A stretch of DNA of 64,000 bases from Lewinellaceae bacterium (GTDB lineage Bacteria; Bacteroidota; Bacteroidia; Chitinophagales; Saprospiraceae): the NCBI GenBank assembly GCA_020636195.1, contig JACJYH010000003.1:186001-250000 (forward strand). The letters are read 5' to 3'. Shown here piece after piece: positions 37,401-46,800 of the stretch. The notes under the pieces were generated by a model, which saw only the letters and a list, made by a program, of their open reading frames with translations, made no database searches and was not told the origin of the DNA. The translations under genes were made by a program, and so were the position numbers. Position 1 is the first letter of the stretch, and the number at the start of each line of letters is the position of its first letter.

Positions 37401-40400
37401 CCGAATTGTTGTATGGAGGATCAAGATATTGCCAAAGATTGATAATTCTACCATCATTACATAACTGAACTGTTTGTCCAACACCAGGGTTTTCAGGATA
37501 AAAATTATTAAAATGCACTTTGGCCACATCTTCACAACCATAATCATTGGTCGCAAGAATATAGTAATCTTGTATAAAGTCTGTGGTCACCAAGTTTCCA
37601 ACTTCATTACCTGCATTGGGCGGAGTACCAGAGTGAAAAGTGATGGTAATGTTTGTATTGTTTAAGTCTGTAACATTGATCTCATTTAAATCAGCAACAT
37701 CTCCAGTACATATATTGATATTCGTTGGATCTATTTGAATGTCAGGGACTGGAGAAATAAAGACTTGTTGTTGTGCCGTGATCTCATTTCCTGTGCATGA
37801 ATTCGTATATGACCAAGTATAGATTCTACTTTCACCTAAATCTTCTGTCAACGCCGGCACACTACCTGAAATAAGGCATGGCGGAGTTAAAAAATTCGTA
37901 TATTGAAGTGCAGGTGGCGTAGTAAATGTTTGCCCGCACGGTAGATACTGGTCAGCCGGTACATTCACAAATTCTGGTTCAGGTGCAGGATCAACAATGA
38001 TGTTTTGATTGTAAACGATAGGTCGATTACACACATCAACAAATTGCCAAGTATATTGAATGGTCCCACCACATTGAGTAAATCCACCTGACGAAATAGC
38101 TGCAACTACGCCTTCTATGGCACATGGAGGCGCCAACCCATTTGAATAGGAAAGTATAGGTGGGGAAGGTGGTACGTCGATACACATAATGTGTTCGCCA
38201 TCTGTTGGTGGATCTATAAACTCAGCTATTGTCGTCGGTAAAATGGTAATAACTTGTTCTTCATCAAACTGAAATCCGCATTCATCCTGACCTTTCCAAA
38301 CTACCTTTGCTGTACCTCCACAGATATTGGAATTATTTTGTAAATCTCCAGGAATAACGCCTTCTAATAAACATGGTCTTTCTTCATTATTAGAATAATT
38401 CAAGCTGATAACGAAACCTGAAAGATCACCGCATTCTATGGTGACATCATCAGGAATGGCATCGATTATAGTAGGATGAGGTGCAGGGCTGACTACAATA
38501 ATTTGATTATAACTTATTGCTCTTCCACAATCATCCACACCATCCCATGAAATATTGATATTACCACCACAGGCTGTGAAATTCTTGACCATATTAGGCA
38601 ATAAATCCCCTTCTAAGAGACAAGCACTATTATTGGAATAAGGGATATTAGGTGCATCAAATATCTCTGCGTCTGCACATGTCATAGATCCAGAATATAC
38701 TGGAGGATTGATGAGTGAGACTGTCGGAGGTGGTTGTACATTGATGACTTGACGATAATTCAATGTTCTATTGCATTGGTCTATATATTCCCAATCATAG
38801 GTGTATGTCTTAGAACAATTATTATTCAGTACATTTAATGTAGGTATTACATCGCCTTCGATTAAACAAGCACCTGATGAATTGTTGGTAAAGTGAAGTA
38901 TCGGTAAAGCATTAGGATCAGGTTCTTGATCACATGGCACATTCAGAACTGCAGGTGGCAGATTTTCAAAAATAGCTTCAGGTGGTGGAACCACATTTAT
39001 AACCTGAGTATGTGTAATAGTTCTATTACATTGATCCAAAAATTGCCAATTAAACGTAATCGTACCCGCACAATTCACAATGTTATCTTGACGAGTAGGA
39101 ATAACGGAACCGCTGATGTCACAATCTACAGAATTGTTTGAATAATTCAATGGAGGCAATTCAGAATCATCTGGCAATTGATCACAAGGCACATTTCCAC
39201 TTGAAGGTGGATTTATAAACACTGGTGGTGGTGGCGGCAAAATTGTCATCACTTGAGTATGCGCAATTATCCTATTACACATATCTGTGGTTTCCCACAT
39301 CAACGTAATGGTTCCGGAGCAATTCACAATATTATCCGTTCTTGTAGGTGTTACAGTTCCTGATATCTCACAAATTCCGCTCTGACCATTAGTATATGTA
39401 AGATCCGGCATGTAATCATCCGCAGGGATCTCATTACACATAAGTGTTATATTCGCTGGTGGGTTTACATATGTTGCATTTGGAGGTGGTACAACCGTGA
39501 GCACTTGTGTATGCGTAATCTGCCTATTACATTGATCTGTAAATTCCCATGTAAAGGTGATCGTTCCGGCACAATTGACAATATTATCCTGTCTTGTTGG
39601 AACAATCGTCCCTGAAATCTCACATATCCCTGATGCATTATTTGTATAATTCAACGGTGGCAATTCATCTGTTTCCGGTATATTGGGACAAGAAACAGTA
39701 GCGTTGCTTGGTGGATTGATAAATGTTGGTGCTGGTGGTGGCACTACAGTGAGCACTTGTGTATGCGTAATCTGCCTATTACATTGATCTGTAAATTCCC
39801 AAGTAAAAGTAATCGTTCCGGCACAATCCACAATATTATCTTGTCTTGTTGGAATAATTGTCCCTGAAATCTCACATATCCCTGATGCATTGTTTGTGTA
39901 ATTCAATGGTGGTAATTCATCGTCTGCTGGTATATTGGGACAAGAAACTGTAGCACTGCTTGGTGGATTTGTAAATGTTGGAGCAGGTGGCGGCACCACA
40001 GTGAGCACTTGTGTATGCGTAATCTGCCTATTACATTGGTCTGTAAACTCCCACGTATAGGTGATCGTTCCTGCACAATCGACAATATTATCCTCTCTCG
40101 TAGGAACAATAGTACCTGCAATCTCACAAACTCCTGTATTATTATTGGTATAATTTAAAGGTGGTAATTCATCATCATCTGGTATGTTGGGACATGAAAC
40201 GGTAGCACTACTTGGTGGATTGATAAATGTTGGTGCTGGTGGCGGAACAATAGTCAGAACCTGTGTATGTGTAATTTGTCTATTACACTGATCTGTAAAT
40301 TCCCATGTAAAAGTAACGGTACCAGCACAATCCACAATGTTATCTTCCCTTGTTGGAGTGATAGTACCTGCTATCTCACATATTCCGGCTGCATTATTTG

Positions 40401-43400
40401 TATAATTTAATGGTGGCATCTCATCGTCATCCGGCAGGTTATCACACATACGTGTTTCATTCTGCGGTGGGTTTACAAAAGTAGGTGCCGGCGGCGGTAC
40501 GACAGTAATAATTTGTGTATGAGAAATATTTCGACTGCACATATCGGTAGTTTCCCACGTCAATGTAATGGTACCTGCACAATCGACAATATTATCCTCC
40601 CTAGTCGGAGTAACATTGCCCATAATTTCACAGAGATCCGACATGTTATTGGTGTACATCAAGTCCGGTAAATAGGACGCATCAGGTACATTAGGGCAAG
40701 TCACAGTAATATCTTGTGGTGCATTGATAAATGTAGCTTCATCAGGTGGTAACACAGTGATCACTTGGGTATGCGATATCACTCTTGAGCACGGATCAGT
40801 CACTTCCCATGTCAAAGTAATGGTTCCCTGACAATCCACTATATCATCTTCTCGTGTAGGAATAATAGTTCCGGAAATTTCACAATCTCCGGTCATACCG
40901 TTTGAGTACGTGAGCTCCGGCAGATAATCATCAGCAGGTTTATTGGGACATGTCACCGTAATATCGGGTGGCAAACTACTTAAAACACCTTCATTTGGAG
41001 GTAAAATATTGAGTATTTGAGTATATAAAAGTTGGCGTCCACAATAATCCAAGGTATCCCAAGTGAAAGTGATTGTTCCTTGACAATCCACTATATTGTC
41101 CACTCTATCAGGTACCACAAATCCTTGAATGGAACAATCTCCACTCACACCATTGGAATATTCTAATGTTGGATAATAATCATCAGCCGGCCTTGACGGA
41201 CATGGAACGGTCAAATCAGCAGGCGGATTGATATATGCAGGTGATAATGGTGGATCAACAGAAATAACTTGGGTATGCAAAAGTTCACGGCCACACGGAT
41301 CAATAGTATCCCAAACTAATGTAATCGTTCCCAAACACTGCTCTAATAAGTCGGTTCTTGTGGGCACAACTTGTCCCGCAATCTGACAATCTCCAGATAA
41401 GTTATTTGTGTAAGATAAAATGGGTCCATAATCCGAAGCAACCTCTGTTGGACAGTTGACGGCATAGTCTGCAGGTGGGTTTATAAAAGTGGCTTGGACT
41501 GGTGGAAGTACAAAAATATTCTGAGCATATCCGATTTCTCTTCCACATTCATCTGTAAATGTCCAAGTCAGTGTGATTGTTCCATTACATTCATCATCAA
41601 AGTCATCTACTCTAACAGGATCAACTGAACCTGCAATGGCACAGAATCCGGAAAGGCTATTGGTATAACTCAATGGTGGCAAGTAATCCGCAGCGGGTTT
41701 ATTTGGACAACTCACAGTGATGTCGCTAGGAGGATTGATGAAACTGGCTTCCGGTGCCGGTTGAACATATAAAACTTGTAAGTAACTGAAGTAATTGCTA
41801 CAGCTATCGGTTTTTTCCCATAAATATTCTAATTCACCACCACAAAGTGTATAGTTATCCGTTCTTTCAGGTATGACGCTCCCAAATATTCTGCAATGAC
41901 CAGTGTTTCCATTATCGTATGCCAAAGGAGGAAGCACACCATCTCCAGGAATTTGAGAACACATAATTGTCATGGTATCAATAGGTGGATTTACCCATTG
42001 TGGCACATCAGGAGGTAAAACAGTGATCACTTGAGTTTCCAAAATTTCTCTGCCGCAAAAGTCAGTAAATTGCCAAGTTACGGTGATATCACCAGCACAA
42101 TTGACAGTATCAATGACATAGGTAGGTGTGATATTTCCCATAATGCGGCATGCACCATTCGCATTATTGTCATAATGAATGGTTGGCAAAGCATTTAGAT
42201 TTGGAAAGTTTTCACATGACACAGTCACATCATCGGTAGGTGTGTAAGTTGCGGGAGGAACCGGGCTCAAAGTTATTGTCTGCGTATGGGAAGCACTATT
42301 CCCACAACTATCTGTGATCATCCAACTCCGTGTGATAGTTCCTCCATCACAATTGGTGTAGTCATCTACTTGTTCCCCCTGAACAGTACCTGATCCCATA
42401 CAATTATCAGTGAAATTCAAATCAATGATTGGAGGGACGTCCACATAGCAAGAAACTGATAAATTTTGGGGTAAACCTGTTAAAACTGGTGGTTGTGAAT
42501 CTTGGAAGTTTATAACCACAGGTTCCAATTCACAACAATTTCCTGCACTGCAATTGGTCAACATCGTATTAACATCATCACCCACCATCGGTTCTGTTCC
42601 TAAAGCAGTAATATAGTTGTAGGAATATGCTGTAAACATGCCACAAGTTGGCCATGTCCAAGTAGCCGTACTTCCTTGTGTAACTTGAACCAAAATCCCA
42701 TTTTCATCTGCTATTAAAATATACTGTGAGATGTCAGGATCAGTATTGTATCCGGTTGCAGTTATATTAGTAGTTGACGTTGGACATAATGGGTTTGGAG
42801 TGGCTATAATGGTGCCAGCTTCAGCATCAAGGACTTTGATAACCTTGCATTGTTGTGGAGGGTTAGCAGAAAAAGGTACACACTCATTACTTGCATCAAT
42901 ACATAATGTAAAAGTTCCTGTCTGGGTAAATGTTGCCATCGTACTAATTGTTGGGTTTCCTACGTATTCTGAATCATCTACACTAGGTGATCCACCCACA
43001 AACTCCCAATCAAAACGAATACCTCCTGTTGGCACTTCTGTTGTGTACTCGTGAGTCGAATTTATACAAACGATTTCATCCCCCATAATTCCTGAAGGCC
43101 AAGGTGCTATACCGGGATCGCAACCTGGCGCATTTATTGAGAAATTCACAGTACATCTCGAACCACCACAACCATCAACTATCAAATAATAAACTTCTCC
43201 TTGAATTGCTCCAGTAACATTTAATGTTCTGGTGCCGCTTGTTACACCACATCCAAAACATGGAGGATTAGGTCCTCCACATGGCGTTTGGAAATCCGCA
43301 TCACAAGCCACAGTGGAATTTAGAATGTCATTGCAATCAGAATAGATTGCAGCTTGAATACCTCTACTTAACCCAAATCCTGTACAGCCCGAGAAAGATA

Positions 43401-43713
43401 AGTTTACAGTAAAATCTGAACAAACTGCAATGAATCTAAGCCAAGTGGGATTTTGCCAGGATGTATTAGTAAGGCCAGGGCATAGGTCAGGATAAGGTGG
43501 AGGAGTTCCAGAATTTCCCATCTGAAATGTATAACCTTGAAGGCAGTTAATTGTGCACAACAAAGGGGCAGTTTCACACTGACATGTTGGAGAACCACTT
43601 CCAGAATTGCATGGCGTCCATGCTGGACAAGGTTGTGAAATAGATTTCAAACCTAAGAAAAATATTAAAAAAACGATCCAAAAATACTTAAGAAAACAAT
43701 TTCCAATTCTCAT
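31438..43713 (-). CDS. Giant modular cell-surface protein with gliding-motility C-terminal domain
   Basis: The start is MRIGNCFLKYF (43713), giving a signal peptide ending SISQ and about 4,091 residues. An N-terminal Cys-rich part runs to residue 400. Then come 19 HYR-like modules of about 84 residues (400-1990), each with a SCPN...P start, SNN..C.I.G, and a D.CNR..THTQV end. A connector with Ig-like segments follows (1990-2490). Two copies of a module block of about 546 residues come next (2490-3583), then PKD/Ig-like segments, one SprB-like repeat (GDEICFGNKDGRIEIS...GGTPPYHF) near 3850, and a CHU_C/gliding-motility C-terminal domain (LSIYDRWGNLVFEN...GWNGKFAGQNVEQGVYVY). That ending is exported by T9SS type B routes. 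Adhesion or matrix formation is likely. No enzyme domain was seen. Confidence 0.93.
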   Translation of the reverse strand: MRIGNCFLKYFWIVFLIFFLGLKSISQPCPAWTPCNSGSGSPTCQCETAPLLCTINCLQGYTFQMGNSGTPPPYPDLCPGLTNTSWQNPTWLRFIAVCSDFTVNLSFSGCTGFGLSRGIQAAIYSDCNDILNSTVACDADFQTPCGGPNPPCFGCGVTSGTRTLNVTGAIQGEVYYLIVDGCGGSRCTVNFSINAPGCDPGIAPWPSGIMGDEIVCINSTHEYTTEVPTGGIRFDWEFVGGSPSVDDSEYVGNPTISTMATFTQTGTFTLCIDASNECVPFSANPPQQCKVIKVLDAEAGTIIATPNPLCPTSTTNITATGYNTDPDISQYILIADENGILVQVTQGSTATWTWPTCGMFTAYSYNYITALGTEPMVGDDVNTMLTNCSAGNCCELEPVVINFQDSQPPVLTGLPQNLSVSCYVDVPPIIDLNFTDNCMGSGTVQGEQVDDYTNCDGGTITRSWMITDSCGNSASHTQTITLSPVPPATYTPTDDVTVSCENFPNLNALPTIHYDNNANGACRIMGNITPTYVIDTVNCAGDITVTWQFTDFCGREILETQVITVLPPDVPQWVNPPIDTMTIMCSQIPGDGVLPPLAYDNGNTGHCRIFGSVIPERTDNYTLCGGELEYLWEKTDSCSNYFSYLQVLYVQPAPEASFINPPSDITVSCPNKPAADYLPPLSYTNSLSGFCAIAGSVDPVRVDDFDDECNGTITLTWTFTDECGREIGYAQNIFVLPPVQATFINPPADYAVNCPTEVASDYGPILSYTNNLSGDCQIAGQVVPTRTDLLEQCLGTITLVWDTIDPCGRELLHTQVISVDPPLSPAYINPPADLTVPCPSRPADDYYPTLEYSNGVSGDCSIQGFVVPDRVDNIVDCQGTITFTWDTLDYCGRQLLYTQILNILPPNEGVLSSLPPDITVTCPNKPADDYLPELTYSNGMTGDCEISGTIIPTREDDIVDCQGTITLTWEVTDPCSRVISHTQVITVLPPDEATFINAPQDITVTCPNVPDASYLPDLMYTNNMSDLCEIMGNVTPTREDNIVDCAGTITLTWETTDMCSRNISHTQIITVVPPPAPTFVNPPQNETRMCDNLPDDDEMPPLNYTNNAAGICEIAGTITPTREDNIVDCAGTVTFTWEFTDQCNRQITHTQVLTIVPPPAPTFINPPSSATVSCPNIPDDDELPPLNYTNNNTGVCEIAGTIVPTREDNIVDCAGTITYTWEFTDQCNRQITHTQVLTVVPPPAPTFTNPPSSATVSCPNIPADDELPPLNYTNNASGICEISGTIIPTRQDNIVDCAGTITFTWEFTDQCNRQITHTQVLTVVPPPAPTFINPPSNATVSCPNIPETDELPPLNYTNNASGICEISGTIVPTRQDNIVNCAGTITFTWEFTDQCNRQITHTQVLTVVPPPNATYVNPPANITLMCNEIPADDYMPDLTYTNGQSGICEISGTVTPTRTDNIVNCSGTITLMWETTDMCNRIIAHTQVMTILPPPPPVFINPPSSGNVPCDQLPDDSELPPLNYSNNSVDCDISGSVIPTRQDNIVNCAGTITFNWQFLDQCNRTITHTQVINVVPPPEAIFENLPPAVLNVPCDQEPDPNALPILHFTNNSSGACLIEGDVIPTLNVLNNNCSKTYTYDWEYIDQCNRTLNYRQVINVQPPPTVSLINPPVYSGSMTCADAEIFDAPNIPYSNNSACLLEGDLLPNMVKNFTACGGNINISWDGVDDCGRAISYNQIIVVSPAPHPTIIDAIPDDVTIECGDLSGFVISLNYSNNEERPCLLEGVIPGDLQNNSNICGGTAKVVWKGQDECGFQFDEEQVITILPTTIAEFIDPPTDGEHIMCIDVPPSPPILSYSNGLAPPCAIEGVVAAISSGGFTQCGGTIQYTWQFVDVCNRPIVYNQNIIVDPAPEPEFVNVPADQYLPCGQTFTTPPALQYTNFLTPPCLISGSVPALTEDLGESRIYTWSYTNSCTGNEITAQQQVFISPVPDIQIDPTNINICTGDVADLNEINVTDLNNTNITITFHSGTPPNAGNEVGNLVTTDFIQDYYILATNDYGCEDVAKVHFNNFYPENPGVGQTVQLCNDGRIINLWQYLDPPYNNSGYWADTYGTGLDISNPNAVDLSNQPDGNYPFDYIVPSNNVCPDAFTTVNIELITGGDIDVTSVECSADWTNYIVVANVYGYTVTSNAGSITKNGNVYTINNVPIAQDLKLYLTSTIGDCANDTIIISPPNCNCPDIPEPTGASGLQVCQNLPASLTVSVQAGLDAKWYNSATAGTLLFTGLTYMPPTASVGVFTYFVEAVDPNTNCNSQRIPLSLTVLGNPTANNTSLEKCDDNGDGIAMFDLTLANNKVNSGANLTFNYYLTANDAQLGQNPLPTSYSNVLNPQTIYVVVTNTNGCRKVGDVTLNVLPQPRLEVQTTNEVCFNDHNGIINVTNPDPNYLYKLNNLSWTTETSFDSLRPNTYTVYVKDVKNCQNQTDVTIQNGQRLTFNVFTLVCDNNGTASNDKDDTYKITFDVFSSTGNLGTYTLFIDGVPNGPYNYATSYILTVLADNSLKNIVVVDNALSCELNKQIGPLTPCSTDCEITINNLSVNCDNKNTESINTDDIYTISFSASVVNGGTSTTFNVLVNNVIIGTYNYGDVVMFTLPADGSTPTILVRDKTNLQCFVNIPVGTLTGCSSACAISAVISNVQCNPQGTINDPSDDTFTFTVNVTGYNTGSGWNTNLSPVQHAYNTPVMLGPFVIANGAFNLIFSDVADPNCTFTQNVIPPQACSTPCNLAVTEVSQTNCNNNGTNNTSGDDVFSVSFKVSVVSGTTSFYNVKFGAKTYGPFNYGQIVTINNLPSDGQVINLLIEDQNNSGCQATVTVTSNPCSVCTQTVNAGNDIILTCLDNTATLTGTTTGTNGVFVWTGPNGFTKSGATVQTSTPGTYILTVSFPDQCVAKDSVKVSKDANVPEANAGADQKWYCNSQSATLTGTTNLMNNVTYIWTNQAGAVIGNTLSIQVNAPGQYFFEVINTSNNCTSGKDEVAVVDVNQLLFLTTEQWVCSNNGTPTINTDDVYQITFNVNNTINSTSQINILEGSVLIGTYNYKENIVFEYPADDLSHAFTIVDITTGCSTTTTLGPLVSCSTDCEITVIDAKFICNDNGTESVESDDYYTLTFNTSVLNGGALGSFDLFINNIKINTYPYGQIVTIKLNADGTTPFIVLRDVNNTICSINIPASSLKPCSSTCAIDIVVSNVICNDNNTINDPADDVYYFDVYVSGLNTSASWNEVGKTTQHPYNQLVTLGPIPISQGNYTLNVADSNASTCTTSTSVTAPPVCSEPCNIQMQNLVIGDCNDNNTGPNSNDDFFSITFKVVRISGSINRFNATVNGKVYGPFRYNEVVSVDSIPANGTNYIVQIDDNSNSGCNVEFTVQNNPCSSCDQIVDAGNGAHITCLNPTATLVGSSSQANGIVTWSGPNGYISHTLTTTTTRAGTYYLTVKYPDQCERMDSTVVTKDADVPEAYAGEDKELNCYFENLILTGTTNLTSNVTYIWYDINGNVIGNSPTLNISQEGTYYFEVINNTNNCSSGRDEVNVVNNVVYPQAKIIADPGPLLDCVVGTVKLSGQEVENVIFNWQQGESIFNNQKFIYVDKAGTVTMIAIDTLNGCESIDKLDIIDLQDYPILIVDAPAPITCEFNQTVLSAQKSPAGPNLVYEWYDQDNKLIYSGSKDSLVVFDPGTYYVVLIDTLNHCANRDTFDVARIGAYPTVSLPDDITLYCGKTDTSLVALISNATNDFGIEWTSDGGNILSSINNASVNVSGEGTYTINVTIRSSGCRSVATTNVIVNNAKPESMITNVGDEICFGNKDGRIEISAISGGTPPYHFTLNGVDRGVTLNADNLAPGQYQLRITDAHGCKKDTVINILPGKQVNINPISPLDLLYNQTEVIEVITNLTPDQIASVEWNPIELVSCDTCLQVTITAKDDITYTVKVTDIYGCSESIQLLVRVNENIVITVPNIINTSSNQNNVFTVFGNESVISIERLSIYDRWGNLVFENQNFKPNDPNEGWNGKFAGQNVEQGVYVYIVEYTAPSGPKVLSGDLTVLR
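32965..36240 (-). repeat. Tandem duplication of about 1.64 kb within giant gene
   Basis: Two consecutive blocks (about 36240-34597 and 34596-32965) encode the same series. Each has four modules beginning C(N/D)(D/N)NGT..., then a VDAGN..LTC PKD-like module, then an Ig-like module ending SGRDEV or SGKDEV. Shared anchors include PCSTDCEI, LNGG or VNGG, WSGPNG and KDADVPEA. Protein similarity is clear; DNA similarity is moderate, so the duplication is not very recent. Boundaries are good to a few tens of bases. Confidence 0.8.
37750..42510 (-). repeat. About 19 tandem HYR-like coding repeats (about 250 bp each)
   Basis: Modules average 83-85 residues. Central ones, near 39480-40480, are almost identical in DNA (for example the phrases encoding NRQITHTQVLTVVPPPAPTF). 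Outer ones diverge steadily. The gradient suggests growth by unequal crossing-over at the centre. Confidence 0.9.
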
Positions 43714-43870
43714 GCTAACTACTTTATGACAAAACACACTAACACAACACAAAAGAAGAAAAATTTTTACTTATTTTAAAGCAATTTTTCGCAAATTTTT
43801 GACAATATTTTACAATTTTCTAAGTATTTTATAGTGCAATACTACATCATTTTAAAAATATTATTAATAA

Positions 43871-46800
43871 TCAATCAATTATAGATAATGCATTGGTTTT
43901 ATAATAACCACCTATCACCTCTCCATAAAGCGGTGTCTCCTCCAATAATTTCTGATTTCCAATCAAAATGATGTGCTCTTTAGCCCTGGTCAAAGCTACA
44001 TTGAGTTTACGGTCAATGCCATTGACATCATTCACAATGAGATTATCCAATTGTGAAATCCTGTTGATACAAAATGAAATAATAATAATATCTCTTGCTC
44101 CACCTTGATATCTTTCTACAGTATCAACGGTAATTTTTTCTACAATATCCTGTGAAAAAGCGCTCTCCATCTTGAGCTTGATCATAGCAATCTGCGCTCT
44201 GTATGGCGTGATCACACCAATACTTTTTTCGTGCAGCAGCATATGATTCATTTCATATAATTCGATGAGTTTTTGAATGAATAAAACCGTTGCATCTGCT
44301 TCAGCACTATTGGTTTTCCAATTGATATCTTCTATTTCTTCATTCGAAAAGAAGATTTGTCTATTATTTCTTAACCATGCCAATTGATTTGAATACTCCT
44401 GGAAGAAAAAAGGCTGCTTAAAGCGTTCTACACCATCCAAAGGCGTCAAAACACCTTCATAAAAGTGTGTATTGACAAAATCCATAAGCGTAGGATGCAT
44501 TCGGCCCTGTTCGTGAAGGATTCCTACCGAAGCTGATCTTTGGTACACCATTGCTTGATGAATTAAGCGATCAAAAAATGAATTCCTAAGATTTGTAATA
44601 CCTGTTGCATATAATTCTTGATCCACTACATCTGATTCTTTCACTCTCTGTGTCACAATCGCAGGTAGTTGTTTGTGATCACCAATCAAAATCCATTTTT
44701 TAAAATACGTTAAGATACCACACACCATCGGCTCCAAGATTTGTGATGCTTCATCGATCACTACTGTGTCAAATTTTTTTAGGCCAAATATATCAGGTTT
44801 GCTCATCATACCGGATACAGTGGAGACATAAATCTTACACGATTCTAAAAGCTCTAAAATTTCTTGTCTCGTTGTACATTTTCCAGTTAGGTTATCCAGA
44901 AGCCGATGCCTAAATTTTACATCTGTACTCACCCGAGAACCTACACGAATAAATTGATCACAAATGGGAGAACCCAATTCCATCAAGGCATTACAAATTT
45001 CATCAACAGCTCTATTTGTGTAGGCCAAGAGCATCATCGATTCATCAGTATTGTTAAAAATGGCATTAACGATTTGTTTCAAAAGAACACTGGTCTTACC
45101 CGTTCCGGGAGGTCCCCAAATCAAAAAATAGTCCTGCACATTTATAGCTTTTTTTAACACATCAAACTGATTATCAGTCAACCCATCCGGACGTTTAAAA
45201 TCAAAATTATTTGCAGGAATTTCCGGACTCTTAAGACCCAAAAATAATGCTCTGTACTTATCTCCAGCAGCTGCCCATGTCATCAGTGATTTGTACATGG
45301 TCGTAAAATTTGAATCCAATGTATCCTGCTCAATATTCCATTGATCACCTGTATTGAAGATTGTTTGGTTTAACTGTTTATTCCTTAATTTTACTCCGAT
45401 TCTATCCTTTGAAATCTCTGTAATAACACACTTGAATATCTGCTGAGCCAATACAGCTTTTTCTCCTTGAGTGTTGTCAGCGTATAAAATTCCTATGTCT
45501 CCAACCCTAAAATTCGCTAATGGAGTAACAGATATGGTTCTTTTGAATAGGATGTAGGGATCCTGGGTCATACTATCATTTTCCAAAATCTTAAGACCTT
45601 TCAGAATGGCGAATCTATCCATTTTTTGTTCGTCAGACTCCAGCCATAGTGAAGCATGACCATTGGACTCATGAACTCCTTGGTCACCTGTTTTGGAAAG
45701 ACCATGTTCAAGCGCTAGAAATGCCACAACGTGATTAAAATATTTTTTTTCTAAAGGGCTCAGTGTGCTATACACATTGGTAAACAAATCAATGTCTCTT
45801 CTCACAAAACCTTTCACATCAGGAAAATTTTCCGGCTTGATGTATTTCAAAATAACATCGTGATCCTTTGCCTTTCTGAGCAACAATTCAATCAAAATGA
45901 TATCATTGCGAAGGTGAAGGGCTTCATACTGTTGTTGTGTCACCGCAGGAGCAAATTTCAGAGGAGAATTATTTTCTTTTGAGTATAAAATATAAATAGA
46001 AATCTTTCTATTATAATGGTTTATAGATTTCAATAAAAGATCATATAAAAGAGTTTGTATGAAGTGCGAGTCATTAATTCCATACACATTGGGTTTAAAT
46101 ATTTTACCACTCTTCAGCTCTATGATGTCACTTCCTTTTTCGTTTTGATGCAAAACGTCGAGACGCCCTTGAATACCGTACGTCTTTGAATAAAATGAGG
46201 GTTCCACGTAAACTCCCTCTGATTTGATACCCATTTTAGGTAAATCTTCCAAAACTACCCTCTTTAGGTTATTAAAATGCAGACGTAAATCGACCATCAC
46301 TTCTCGTAGGCCATCATCACTCAATAATGAAAAACCAATAGGATTAATTTGAAACATGCCACTGACAAAATCACTAAATTCAATTTTCGGATCTGAGATT
46401 AATTGATCCAACATAGCATTGACTAAATTTCCAATCAAAACATACTTTGATGGTTCATAGGGTTTGAATTTTGAAACAGCGTAGATAAAAGCTTCATTTC
46501 CCGCAGCTTTGAAAGTTTCAGCTATTGAAGTGACATCCACAAGATGATCAGGATGGATGACAAAAGCTGCAGGGTGATACACTTGGGTTTCAGTAATTTC
46601 AACGTCAATAAAATTAATCCTTATTGGCAATAGTTGATATGTGTGAAGCGCTTTGAGTGATTTTGTAAAAATTTCATTTCTATCGTGCAAATCATATCGA
46701 GCAACCAACTTCGTATCTGCTTCAGATTCTTCATAGAAAAAGAGTTCTTTGGCAGTCTCATCTATATCAAAGACCAATGCCTCTACCACCTTTTTAAAAT

